Source of the DNA: a bacterium
Lineage (GTDB): Bacteria > Patescibacteriota > Microgenomatia > Woykebacterales > RBG-16-39-9b
Length of the DNA stretch: 24,339 nucleotides
Direction: 5' to 3'
NCBI GenBank assembly: GCA_030690175.1
Contig: JAUYHE010000052.1
Location: forward strand, 1-24,339
A program made the position numbers and the translations under genes. Every line of letters begins with the position of its first letter. Within the stretch, counting starts at the first letter, position 1. Below, one piece after another: positions 1 through 6,559 of this stretch. The notes under the pieces were generated by a model. The model was not told where the DNA came from and searched no databases. It saw only the letters and a program-made list of their open reading frames with translations.

Positions 1-1
1 T

Positions 2-265
2 GGCTATAATTTAAAATTCATGGATCTAATAAATTATAATGTCGATAATCTAGAAACTCTTGGCGTAGAAAGAGGAAAGTGTCTTATTCCTAGAACGAAT
101 GTTTTATACTATGCGGGTGAAATTTTAGATATAAATAGTAAATTAACAGATAAACCAATATCTAAAACGAATATATACCAATTTAATTTAGAAACAAAAT
201 CGAAAAAATTCATTGCCGAAATTAACGGCGGAATTAACGATTGTTTTCAAGTAACAAGTTTTTGA
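2..265 (+). CDS. 3' end of an unrecognised protein (5' partial)
   Basis: The frame is open from the first complete codon of the window (Gly-Tyr-Asn-Leu-Lys-Phe before the first Met at position 20), so this is probably the tail of a longer gene cut by the window edge rather than an 81-residue protein. The visible part is rich in Asn, Lys and Ile. It alternates short beta-like stretches (LYYAGEILDI, NIYQFNLETKSKKFIAEI), which resembles a blade of a secreted beta-propeller; that resemblance is impressionistic. No catalytic motif or signal is visible. The TATAAT at 5-10 lies inside this open frame and is not claimed as a promoter. I do not recognise the family. Confidence 0.5.
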   Translation, partial: GYNLKFMDLINYNVDNLETLGVERGKCLIPRTNVLYYAGEILDINSKLTDKPISKTNIYQFNLETKSKKFIAEINGGINDCFQVTSF

Positions 266-298
266 CTCTTAAATTAGATTCAAGGTAAAATTTAACTA

Positions 299-376
299 AT
301 GCCCGAAGAAAAAGAACAGCCTCAAGTAGAAATAAACCCCACCCTCGAAAAACCAAAAAGGAATTGGAGAAGATAG
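299..376 (+). pseudogene. 25-codon gene stub with a charged N-terminal leader
   Basis: ATG at 299 follows an AAGGT-like ribosome site at 282-286 and opens a frame beginning MPEEKEQPQVEI, ending in the basic run KRNWRR directly before TAG at 374. In CPR genomes this composition (acidic/proline-rich start, then a basic patch) is the usual cytosolic tail of a membrane-anchored protein, with a hydrophobic helix following. Here the frame stops exactly where the helix would begin (TAG then TAA), so it looks like the remnant of a truncated gene. It could also be a chance ORF or a real tiny peptide. Confidence 0.3.
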
Positions 377-389
377 TAAAAAGTGAGTG

Positions 390-908
390 CTAGAAAAGTA
401 TAGGTAAAAGAAGCAAAAAATCTATTAACAATAGAGTCACGAAAGAAACAAAAAGAAGACCAATATACCTATTAAATCTCCTATACCTAAATTCATATTT
501 AATAATATCTGTTAAAGACCACTTAAGTACTTGGGGCGGAAGTCCAAAAAACCAGTAGATTTTGAAAGGTCCAGAGCGGAATAAAGATATAGTAACTAAA
601 GCTGTAAAAAGGAAGATAAGAAAGATAATTGGTAGGACACGATCTGACGAAAGGTGAATTCCTGGATTACTGCTTAATAGTCTTATAATTATGATAGTGG
701 AAGAAAAAAAGAAGTTTAACACAAAAAAACTTATGGTACCTCTAAACAATTTCCTAAATTTTTCCTTACCTTCTTCGGTTGCTTCTAGTACTCTATCTGG
801 TTTCGCTGTTTTTAAATTTTCAGGGACAGACCTCAATCTTCTAGATAGATAAAAAATTATTAGTAAGTACAGAATAAACGATAAAACTAAAATTATTATC
901 TCGCCCAT
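390..908 (-). CDS. Small multi-span membrane protein, function unknown
   Basis: A 172-residue ORF starting ATG at 908 on the minus strand. Four hydrophobic segments are visible: residues about 3-20 (IIILVLSFILYLLIIFYL), 60-78 (FFVLNFFFSSTIIIIRLL), 93-110 (PIIFLIFLFTALVTISLF) and 152-171 near the C-terminus (FVSFVTLLLIDFLLLLPIL). A charged loop (about residues 21-55) separates the first two spans. The C-terminal third carries an amphipathic basic stretch (RYRRFNRYI). No Shine-Dalgarno is obvious upstream; AT-rich TATTAT/TATAAA-like boxes lie 10-20 bases before the ATG. No family recognised. It is separated from the ribosomal cluster by the pseudogene at 981-1204, and the direction is opposite to the operon. 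Confidence 0.65.
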   Translation of the reverse strand: MGEIIILVLSFILYLLIIFYLSRRLRSVPENLKTAKPDRVLEATEEGKEKFRKLFRGTISFFVLNFFFSSTIIIIRLLSSNPGIHLSSDRVLPIIFLIFLFTALVTISLFRSGPFKIYWFFGLPPQVLKWSLTDIIKYEFRYRRFNRYIGLLFVSFVTLLLIDFLLLLPILF

Positions 909-980
909 AAGTTGAGTTTATAATACCCAATCTTTAAAAACAATTGTTGTGACTACAACCACCCATCTTTACCAAAATAA

Positions 981-1204
981 CTAATTTTGAATCAAGATGG
1001 CTCTGGCGGGAGAACCGTCGAGGCCTTCAAGTTTGAGGGGAAGCACGATTATTTCGTAGTTTCCTCCCTTTACGTCGGCGAGATTTAGTCCCTCCACTAT
1101 CACAGTTTCGTTTTCAAGAAGTTTTGTATGTACCGGATGACCAGGAAATCAGGAAGCTTCATAGCAAAACCCATTTTCCCTAGACCAAAATAACCGATTT
1201 GCAT
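981..1204 (-). pseudogene. Chimeric remnant: start of a 6-phosphogluconate dehydrogenase joined to the end of a cyclase/arylformamidase
   Basis: Read on the minus strand, ATG at 1204-1202 gives MQIGYFGLGKMGFAM, the Rossmann start (GxGxxG-like GLGKMG) typical of 6-phosphogluconate dehydrogenase. After about 15 codons the sequence changes to KLPDF, and after a one-base frame shift near 1146-1150 continues PGHPVHTKLLENETVIVEGL, then NLADVKGGNYEIIVLPLKLE and GLDGSPARAILIQN, ending TAG at 983-981. The second part has the hallmark C-terminal pattern of the cyclase/kynurenine-formamidase family (HxxLL, IVEGLNL, ALPLK-like, DGSPARA). Both genes are therefore broken. The simplest reading is a deletion between two neighbouring minus-strand genes followed by a one-base loss. 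Family calls come from motif recognition only. This accounts for most of the gene-free stretch 909-1287. Confidence 0.7.
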
Positions 1205-1268
1205 AAGACAAGAACTAGTTTACTATATACAAAGAAACTAAAGCAATTATGCTTTTTAGCAGACGAAG

Positions 1269-1303
1269 AAAAAAGTGAAGGAGCCCACTAAAAAGTAGAC
1301 TCC
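1269..1303 (-). terminator. Intrinsic terminator of the 1288-1641 gene
   Basis: On the minus strand GGAGTCTACT (1303-1294), loop TTTT, AGTGGGCTCC (1289-1280) forms a 10-bp stem with two G-U pairs. Five bases later there is a run of six T (1274-1269). The stem overlaps the stop codon of the gene (1290-1288). Confidence 0.6.
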
Positions 1304-1641
1304 TGATATTCCTCTCCTAGGATAATTTCGCCGATTCGCTCGTAAACGCCAAGTTTGATAGGCTCTGGACGATCGTCTACTGGAATGAGTTGTATCAAAT
1401 CCTCCTTCAAAATAAGAAAATGCTGGTAGCTTTGCGTATTCTCCGGCGTTTCAAGCACGGCTTGTAAGAAGAGCTGAAAGATAACCGCCAACACGGACTC
1501 ATAGAGTTGGGTTGCTTTCTGGTCTACAGTCTTAGCGATCTCATAAACCCTATTCTGCCGCTGCTCTATAGGCAATCTCCTTAAGTTGGTCGCCTCTTGG
1601 AGTAAGCTCCTCAATGCGTTGGTTACTCGATTATCTACCAC
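1288..1641 (-). CDS. Unrecognised mainly helical protein
   Basis: The open frame begins at GTG 1650, but the strong Shine-Dalgarno (AAGGAGG, 1657-1651) touches that codon. The second in-frame GTG at 1641-1639 has a workable 9-base spacer, so I place the start there (117 residues). The protein looks alpha-helical and amphipathic: RSLLQEATNLRRLPIEQRQN, then DQKATQLYESVLAVIFQLFL, then an acidic end (EIILGEEYQESTF). There is no signal peptide, and the hydrophobic stretch AVIFQLFLQAVL is too short and too amphipathic to claim as a membrane span. No domain recognised. It is divergent from rpsL and has its own terminator, so it is an independent unit. Confidence 0.6.
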   Translation of the reverse strand: MVDNRVTNALRSLLQEATNLRRLPIEQRQNRVYEIAKTVDQKATQLYESVLAVIFQLFLQAVLETPENTQSYQHFLILKEDLIQLIPVDDRPEPIKLGVYERIGEIILGEEYQESTF

Positions 1642-1717
1642 GAATTTCACCCTCCTTCTTTAAGTCGTCTATTCTAACAGTTTATTTTTACTTTTCAACA
1701 AGGTAACATTACGCTTG

Positions 1718-1747
1718 TTGACAGCCTCAAGGCCAATAGAATATAAT
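1718..1747 (+). promoter_or_regulatory. Consensus sigma-70-type promoter of the rpsL operon
   Basis: TTGACA at 1718-1723 and TATAAT at 1742-1747 are both perfect consensus hexamers with an 18-base spacer. Transcription would start near 1753-1755, giving a leader of about 47 bases before the rpsL ATG. No comparably perfect promoter is seen elsewhere in the window, which fits its place at the head of the ribosomal supercluster. Confidence 0.85.
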
Positions 1748-1760
1748 CTACCCTTATGTC

Positions 1761-1784
1761 CCGCTAAGGCGTGACGTAATTTTT
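1761..1784 (+). promoter_or_regulatory. Shared 5'-leader motif, rpsL copy
   Basis: CGCTAAGGCG followed by TGACGTAATTTTT lies in the rpsL leader. Related copies precede tuf (5290-5314) and rpsC (10371-10395), always followed by a CAAATTATG-like start. CGC-TAAG-GCG can form a mini-hairpin. There is no Shine-Dalgarno before rpsL. Function unknown. Confidence 0.45.
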
Positions 1785-1800
1785 CGTATAACTCAAAATT

Positions 1801-2214
1801 ATGCCAACTATCAATCAACTTGTAAGAAAAGGTAGAAAGAAAGTTACCAAAAAGGTAAAGGCAGCCGCTTTGCGGGGATCTTTTCACGCTGCAAAAAGAA
1901 AAATGACCCCAACTATCAATCCGCAAAAACGAGGCGTGGCCGTAATGGTAAAAACAATGACTCCAAAAAAACCAAACTCGGCGCTTCGTAAAGTCGCCCG
2001 GGTCCGACTTTCAAACCGGAAAGAAATTACAGCTTACATACCAGGAATTGGGCACAATCTCCAAGAGCACTCAATTGTTTTGGTGCGGGGCGGCAGGGTC
2101 AAGGACTTACCGGGAGTGAAGTATCACGTGATTCGTGGTCATTACGATACAGCCGGTGTTGAAGGTAGAAAACAAAGTAGAAGCTTGTATGGAAGTAAGA
2201 AAGTAAAGGAATAA
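1801..2214 (+). CDS. rpsL: 30S ribosomal protein S12
   Basis: S12 lines the decoding centre of the small subunit and helps judge codon-anticodon fit. The 137 residues begin MPTINQLVRKGRKKV and contain TPKKPNSALRKVARVRLSN, GIGHNLQEHSIVLVRGGRVK and DLPGVKYHVIRG, all S12 signatures including the streptomycin-relevant lysines and the Asp of KDLPGV. It is longer than the usual ~124 residues: an insert of about 16 residues (RGSFHAAKRKMTPTIN) sits before PQKRG. The usual GVCTRVYTTTPKK reads GVAVMVKTMTPKK. Inside the insert MTPTIN repeats the protein's own N-terminus. The start has no Shine-Dalgarno but follows the perfect promoter by about 50 bases. First gene of the operon, 78 bases ahead of rpsG. 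Confidence 0.97.
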   Translation: MPTINQLVRKGRKKVTKKVKAAALRGSFHAAKRKMTPTINPQKRGVAVMVKTMTPKKPNSALRKVARVRLSNRKEITAYIPGIGHNLQEHSIVLVRGGRVKDLPGVKYHVIRGHYDTAGVEGRKQSRSLYGSKKVKE

Positions 2215-2222
2215 TCAAAGAA

Positions 2223-2280
2223 TGTCAAAAGAAGCCCAAAGTTCAAACGCAAAATTTTATTTGAATTTTAGTCATTAATT
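2223..2280 (+). repeat. AT-rich spacer element with CAAAGTTCAAA motif (rpsL-rpsG)
   Basis: CCAAAGTTCAAAC at 2236-2248 is followed by AAAATTTTATTTGAATTTTA; TTCAAA and TTTGAA form an inverted repeat. A similar element with CAAAGTTCAAA, AAAATTTTA and TTTGA lies upstream of rpsS at 9641-9704. It resembles the degenerate CAAA/TTTG intergenic repeats common in CPR genomes (recollection, not checked). Confidence 0.35.
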
Positions 2281-2292
2281 TATAATTAATAT

Positions 2293-2766
2293 ATGAGAGG
2301 AAAAAGAGCGGAAAAAAGAAAACTGGAGCCAGATAATATTTATAACAGCCGGTCTTTGCACCGGTTTATTAATCAAGTTATGAAAAGCGGTGAAAAAGCA
2401 ACCGCAGAACGGATCGTTTATAAGGCTCTTGATAAAATCAAAGAAAGCGGAAAAAATCCTCTTGAGGTTTTCGAAACCGCGCTAAGAAACGTCGGTCCCA
2501 GGATGGAAGTACGACCTCGTCGAATCGGTGGCGCTTCTTATCAGGTACCTGTCGAAGTAAAGGGAGATCGCCGTGAGGCACTAGCGCTGCGTTGGATATT
2601 GGCAAGTGCCAAAGCGAAACCAAACAGAGAATATAAAACTATGATTGATAAATTGGCGACCGAGTTGCAGGCCGCCGCCTCTGGAACTGGCGCTGCGATA
2701 AAGAAAAGAGACGATACTCAACGGATGGCTGATGCGAATAAGGCCTTTGCTCACTTTCGCTGGTAA
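2293..2766 (+). CDS. rpsG: 30S ribosomal protein S7
   Basis: S7 nucleates assembly of the 16S rRNA 3' domain and sits at the E site next to S11. The 157 residues match the family length. MRGKRAEKRKLEPDNIYNSR, the KSGEKATAERIVYKAL helix, NVGPRMEVRPRRIGGASYQV and the end ADANKAFAHFRW are diagnostic. The codons for the conserved KAFAHFR end form the 5' arm of a 21-bp hairpin whose loop holds the final Trp codon and the stop (see 2740-2792), so this region is under both protein and RNA constraint. A TATAAT lies at 2281-2286, only six bases before the ATG, without a matching -35 box; co-transcription with rpsL is more likely. No Shine-Dalgarno is evident. Confidence 0.97.
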   Translation: MRGKRAEKRKLEPDNIYNSRSLHRFINQVMKSGEKATAERIVYKALDKIKESGKNPLEVFETALRNVGPRMEVRPRRIGGASYQVPVEVKGDRREALALRWILASAKAKPNREYKTMIDKLATELQAAASGTGAAIKKRDDTQRMADANKAFAHFRW

Positions 2767-2792
2767 GCGAAAGTGAATAGAGCAAAGGCCTT
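2740..2792 (+). promoter_or_regulatory. 21-bp hairpin folding over the rpsG stop codon
   Basis: AAGGCCTTTGC (2740-2750) and TCACTTTCGC (2751-2760) are exactly complementary to GCGAAAGTGA (2767-2776) and GCAAAGGCCTT (2782-2792), with a 5-base bulge (2777-2781). The 6-base loop TGGTAA is the last sense codon plus the stop. The 5' arm is coding and conserved in S7; the 3' arm is non-coding, so the complement arose after the gene. It has no T tract, so it is not a standard terminator. Confidence 0.8.
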
Positions 2793-3066
2793 GCCTTTTG
2801 GCTTCGCCAAAACGTAAAGCCTTCGCCTTAGATCAAGCTAATAGTCGTTAGACTATTCTTGATCGTAGGACACGGAGTAGCTAATCTTTGGAGAAGATAT
2901 TAGCTACGAGTGGCGTATTTCCGCTGGTAGCGGAAATGTGTGGCAAATGCTTTGCGAGAGGTTCGTCACTATTGAAATCGATTGTTTCAATAGCACTCTC
3001 CTCTCTAAAAGCTCCCGCTTACTTAAAGTGATAGTTGTTAGGTTGGATTAAGGTAACTGCCGACAG
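2793..3066 (+). promoter_or_regulatory. Hairpin-rich rpsG-fusA spacer (candidate fusA leader RNA)
   Basis: No gene is visible in this gap. It holds a series of inverted repeats: TTTTGGC-ttc-GCCAAAA (2796-2812); GATCAAG plus AATAGTC with GACTATT plus CTTGATC (2831-2864, 14 bp with a 2-base bulge); GTAGCTAAT with ATTAGCTAC (2877-2907); ATTTCCGC-tggta-GCGGAAAT (2917-2937); GCAAA-tgc-TTTGC (2943-2955); and CTATTGAAA with TTTCAATAG inside GAGAG/CTCTC (2956-3000). The 2917 hairpin repeats the loop style of the rpsG-end hairpin (CGCTGGTA-GCG). Seven hairpins in a row, counting the one over the rpsG stop, is far more than expected by chance in a compact genome. Confidence 0.65.
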
Positions 3067-3085
3067 CACCAAAGTGGTGTTTTTT
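3067..3085 (+). terminator. Attenuator-like hairpin just before fusA
   Basis: CACCA-aag-TGGTG followed at once by six T (3080-3085); A-U and G-U pairs can extend the stem to 7 bp. It lies 14 bases before the fusA ATG, so it would act as a weak terminator or attenuator separating rpsL-rpsG from fusA rather than as an operon end. Confidence 0.5.
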
Positions 3086-3099
3086 GATGGGAAACAAAA

Positions 3100-5202
3100 A
3101 TGGCTGAAAAAATTAATTTAGATCAAATTCGCAACATTGGAATCATCGCCCACATCGATGCCGGGAAGACCACGGTGACGGAGCGTGTTCTATTCTACAC
3201 TGGTAAGACCTACAAGATTGGCGAAGTTCACGAAGGTGCGGCGGTGATGGATTGGATGGCCCAAGAACGCGAACGGGGTATTACGATTACTAGCGCGGCA
3301 ACTACTACCTTCTGGTCCTCACAGAACACCCCATTTAAAGATATTCGGCACCGGATTAATATTATTGATACACCAGGACACGTTGACTTTACCGCCGAGG
3401 TAGAAAGATCGTTGCGAGTTTTGGATGGTGGTGTAGTAGTCTTCGATGGAAAAATGGGAGTAGAACCTCAAAGTGAAACAGTTTGGCGTCAGGCCGACAA
3501 GTACAATGTTCCTAGAGTCTGTCTTATCAATAAATTGGATGCTACTGGCGCCGATTTTTATAAAAGCCTCTCTTCTATAAAGGAAAGATTGGGTGCCAAC
3601 GCTTACCCAATTCAACTTCCAATTGGTGAGGAGCAAGGTTTTAAGGGTGTCGTGGATCTGATAAGAAGAAAAGCCATTATTTATACGGACGATTTGGGAA
3701 AAGAATCCCAAAAAGTTGAAATTCCCGCCGAACTTAAAGAAAAAGTCGAGGAATACCGCAGCCGTCTAGTCGAGCAAATCGCCGAACATAGCAGCGATGA
3801 CTTCTTGGAAAAATATTTAGGAGGCGAAGAACTATCCACTGATGAGTTGATCAAAGGCCTACGAGTAGCTACCGTCAGCGGAAAAATCACCCCTGTTTTA
3901 GCTGGAAGCGCTCTGAAAAATAAAGGAATCCAGCTACTTTTGGACGCAGTCGTAGAATTACTACCATCACCTCTAGATGTGCCGGCTGTAAAGGGTATCA
4001 ACCCAAAGACCCATCAGGAAGAAGAAAGAAAAACAGATGAATCGCAACCCTTTGCCGCGCTTGCTTTTAAAGTAATGTCCGATCCGTTTGTGGGTAGGCT
4101 TACCTATTTCCGGGTCTATTCTGGAAAACTCTCTTCGGGGAGTTACGTTTACAATTCGACCAAAGACACGAAAGAGAGAGTCGGGCGAATTTTACTGATG
4201 CACGCTAATACCCGGCAAGAGATTAACGAAATTTCTGCTGGAGAAATTGGTGCCGCAGTGGGATTAAAAGATACATTTACAGGAGATACCTTGTGTGACG
4301 AAACAAAACCACTCGTTTTGGAATCAATTCGGTTTCCTGAACCGGTAATTTCTTTGGCAATTGAGCCAAAGACTAAAGCCGACCAAGAAAAAATGGGTCT
4401 TTCTCTAGCAAAACTAGCTGAGGAAGATCCCACTTTTCGGATGAAAACCGATCAAGAAACCGGCCAGGCGATTATTTCTGGGATGGGGGAGTTGCACCTA
4501 GAGATTATCGTTGATCGAATGAAGAGGGAATTTAGTGTCGAGGCAAACGTGGGCCGTCCTCAAGTAGCCTATAAAGAAACTATTCGTAAAGTGGCCCAAG
4601 GTGAAGGAAAATACATTCGTCAGACTGGAGGTCGAGGTCAGTACGGCCATTGTTTCGTACGAGTCGAACCGCGGGGTCGAGGCGAAGGTAACGAATTTGT
4701 TTCAGAAGTAGTCGGTGGGTCTATACCCAGGGAATTTATTCCGGCAGTAGGGAAGGGAATCAAAGAAGCCCAGGACAATGGAGTTTTGGCTGGATACCCG
4801 ATGGTCGATGTGAAAGCGGCTGTCTACGATGGTAGTTATCACGACGTGGACTCTTCCGAAGTGGCCTTTAAAATAGCCGGATCAATGGCACTAAAAGAAG
4901 CAACTAAAAAAGCCGACCCGGTGCTACTAGAACCGGTAATGAAAATTGAAGTTACGACTCCAGATGAGTTTATGGGCGAAGTAATTGGCGACCTTTCTTC
5001 AAAAAGAGCCAGGATAGAAACAAGCGAGCAGTTTGGTAATAGTAGAGTCATTCGGGCCTTGGTACCTTTGGCCGAGATATTTGGTTACGCAACTACCCTT
5101 CGGAGCCTCACTAGCGGTCGGGCTGCTTTTAATATGGAACCATCACATTATGAGGAAGTCCCAGCAAATATTGCTGCTAGCTTGGTGGAAAAGGGTTCTT
5201 AA
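3100..5202 (+). CDS. fusA: Elongation factor G
   Basis: EF-G is the GTPase that drives tRNA-mRNA translocation and, with RRF, splits post-termination ribosomes. The 700 residues match full-length bacterial EF-G. The G domain has G1 AHIDAGKT (17-24), switch I RGITIT (59-64), DTPGH (90-94) and NKLD (144-147); the last is followed by ATGADF where many homologues have RMGADF. Domain IV shows GQYGHC and HDVDSSEVAFKIAGSMA, which include the tip region that enters the A site. The C-terminal domain V ends EVPANIAASLVEKG. Translation starts at ATG 3100 behind only a weak GGGA. The gene lies downstream of a long structured spacer and an attenuator-like hairpin, so its expression may be set separately from rpsL-rpsG. 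Confidence 0.97.
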   Translation: MAEKINLDQIRNIGIIAHIDAGKTTVTERVLFYTGKTYKIGEVHEGAAVMDWMAQERERGITITSAATTTFWSSQNTPFKDIRHRINIIDTPGHVDFTAEVERSLRVLDGGVVVFDGKMGVEPQSETVWRQADKYNVPRVCLINKLDATGADFYKSLSSIKERLGANAYPIQLPIGEEQGFKGVVDLIRRKAIIYTDDLGKESQKVEIPAELKEKVEEYRSRLVEQIAEHSSDDFLEKYLGGEELSTDELIKGLRVATVSGKITPVLAGSALKNKGIQLLLDAVVELLPSPLDVPAVKGINPKTHQEEERKTDESQPFAALAFKVMSDPFVGRLTYFRVYSGKLSSGSYVYNSTKDTKERVGRILLMHANTRQEINEISAGEIGAAVGLKDTFTGDTLCDETKPLVLESIRFPEPVISLAIEPKTKADQEKMGLSLAKLAEEDPTFRMKTDQETGQAIISGMGELHLEIIVDRMKREFSVEANVGRPQVAYKETIRKVAQGEGKYIRQTGGRGQYGHCFVRVEPRGRGEGNEFVSEVVGGSIPREFIPAVGKGIKEAQDNGVLAGYPMVDVKAAVYDGSYHDVDSSEVAFKIAGSMALKEATKKADPVLLEPVMKIEVTTPDEFMGEVIGDLSSKRARIETSEQFGNSRVIRALVPLAEIFGYATTLRSLTSGRAAFNMEPSHYEEVPANIAASLVEKGS

Positions 5203-5210
5203 AAAAGGTG

Positions 5211-5239
5211 TTGACTTCCTTGCTTAAAATCACTAAAAT
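5211..5239 (+). promoter_or_regulatory. tuf promoter
   Basis: TTGACT (5211-5216), 17 bases, TAAAAT (5234-5239), starting 9 bases after the fusA stop. The predicted start near 5246 gives a tuf leader of about 88 bases containing an unused AGGAGG-like site (5273-5279) and the shared leader motif. It gives extra, fusA-independent EF-Tu expression. Confidence 0.65.
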
Positions 5240-5289
5240 TGCTACGCTGTAAAGTTAATTTTATAAAATAAAAGGAGGAAAATTAAGTC

Positions 5290-5314
5290 TCGCTAATCGC
5301 TCGATGTAATTTTC
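5290..5314 (+). promoter_or_regulatory. Shared 5'-leader motif, tuf copy
   Basis: TCGCTAATCGC followed by TCGATGTAATTTTC. It aligns with the rpsL (1761-1784) and rpsC (10371-10395) leader copies and is followed by the tuf Shine-Dalgarno CAGGAGG (5319-5325) and the same CAAATTATG start context. This copy contains a minimal ATG-TAA start-stop (5304-5309). Confidence 0.45.
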
Positions 5315-5333
5315 AACCAGGAGGTTTCAAATT

Positions 5334-6524
5334 ATGGCAGGAGGAAAAAAATTCGAAAGAACCAAACCCCACATTAACGTGGGGACGATTGGTCACGTTG
5401 ACCACGGTAAAACTACACTTACTAGTGCAATAACCAAATATCTTTCAAAGTCGGGTAAGGCCGAGTACGTTGCTTTTGATTCCATAGACAAAGCACCGGA
5501 AGAAAAGCAAAGGGGAATTACGATTGCCCTGGCCCACGTTGAATATGAAACCGATAAACGTCACTACGCCCATATTGACGCACCAGGACACGCTGACTAC
5601 ATCAAGAACATGATTACCGGCGCGGCTCAAATGGATGGTGCGATTTTGGTAGTTTCGGCAGCCGACGGGCCAATGCCCCAAACTCGGGAACATATCCTTC
5701 TTGCCCGTCAGATTGGCGTACCGGCAGTCGTTGTTTATATGAATAAAGTAGATATGGTTGACGACAAGGATCTTCTAGATTTGGTGGAAGAGGAAATCAG
5801 GGAACTTTTAAATAAATATGAATATCCCGGCAAAGACACCCCGATAGTTCGGGGCAGCGCTCTAAAAGCTTTAGAGGGAGACGCTGAAGCCGAGAAAAGT
5901 ATCGAAGAACTTTTGAAAGTTGTGGATGATTTTATCCCCACTCCTACTAGAGACCTCGATAAGCCCTTCTTGATGCCGATCGAAGATGTCTTTTCGATTA
6001 AGGGTCGTGGAACAGTAGTGACAGGTAGAGCTGAACGAGGAAAAATTAAGGTGAATGACTCGGTTGAAATTGTGGGGATAAGACCAAAGACAACTAACAC
6101 AGTGGTTACTGGTGTCGAGATGTTTAGAAAACAACTCGATGAAGGCCAGGCCGGTGATAATATCGGACTACTTCTGCGGGGAATTGAAAAAGAAGATGTT
6201 GAGCGTGGTCAAGTAATAGCCATTCCTGGAAGTATTAAACCACACACGGAATTTGAAGCCGAGGTGTATGTTTTGACCAAGGAGGAAGGTGGAAGACACA
6301 CCCCGTTCTTCACTGGCTACAAACCGCAGTTTTACTTCCGAACTACGGATGTTACTGGTGATTCCTCTCTACCTCAGGGAACCGAGATGGTAATGCCAGG
6401 GGATAATACGAATCTTAAAGTAAAATTAATAGGCCCAGTTGCTTTAGAGGAAGGATTGCGTTTTGCTGTCAGAGAAGGCGGCAAAACCGTTGGTGCTGGG
6501 GTAGTAACCAAAATTATTGCTTAA
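5334..6524 (+). CDS. tuf: Elongation factor Tu
   Basis: EF-Tu carries aminoacyl-tRNA to the ribosomal A site as a GTP complex. The 396 residues cover all three domains. GTPase motifs are GHVDHGKT (20-27), RGITI (60-64), DAPGH (82-86, where most homologues read DCPGH) and NKVD (137-140). Domain 2 begins near DLDKPFLMPIEDVFSIKGRG and contains GTVVTGRAERG. Domain 3 has TPFFTGYKPQFYFRTTDVTG, which binds tRNA and kirromycin-type drugs, and ends AVREGGKTVGAGVVTKI. A strong Shine-Dalgarno (GGAGG, 5321-5325) precedes the ATG, consistent with very high expression. It has its own promoter after fusA and is followed 35 bases later by rpsJ. Confidence 0.98.
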   Translation: MAGGKKFERTKPHINVGTIGHVDHGKTTLTSAITKYLSKSGKAEYVAFDSIDKAPEEKQRGITIALAHVEYETDKRHYAHIDAPGHADYIKNMITGAAQMDGAILVVSAADGPMPQTREHILLARQIGVPAVVVYMNKVDMVDDKDLLDLVEEEIRELLNKYEYPGKDTPIVRGSALKALEGDAEAEKSIEELLKVVDDFIPTPTRDLDKPFLMPIEDVFSIKGRGTVVTGRAERGKIKVNDSVEIVGIRPKTTNTVVTGVEMFRKQLDEGQAGDNIGLLLRGIEKEDVERGQVIAIPGSIKPHTEFEAEVYVLTKEEGGRHTPFFTGYKPQFYFRTTDVTGDSSLPQGTEMVMPGDNTNLKVKLIGPVALEEGLRFAVREGGKTVGAGVVTKIIA

Positions 6525-6559
6525 AAATCCGGGCAATCTTAGTTTAAGTCTAAGCTGAT

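Noticed and set aside
5..10. TATAAT at the very start of the window
   Set aside because: It lies inside an open reading frame continuing from outside the window, and no -35 can be seen.
1669..1926. 85-residue minus-strand ORF opposite the start of rpsL
   Set aside because: It covers the rpsL promoter and start on the other strand, and shows no domain or ribosome site.
2281..2286. Perfect TATAAT just before rpsG
   Set aside because: It is six bases from the ATG with no -35 box at 16-18 bases; the stretch is simply AT-rich. A leaderless rpsG transcript cannot be fully excluded.
2948..3052. 34-codon ORF inside the rpsG-fusA spacer
   Set aside because: It starts within a hairpin, has no ribosome site, and shows no recognisable sequence; inverted repeats explain the region better.
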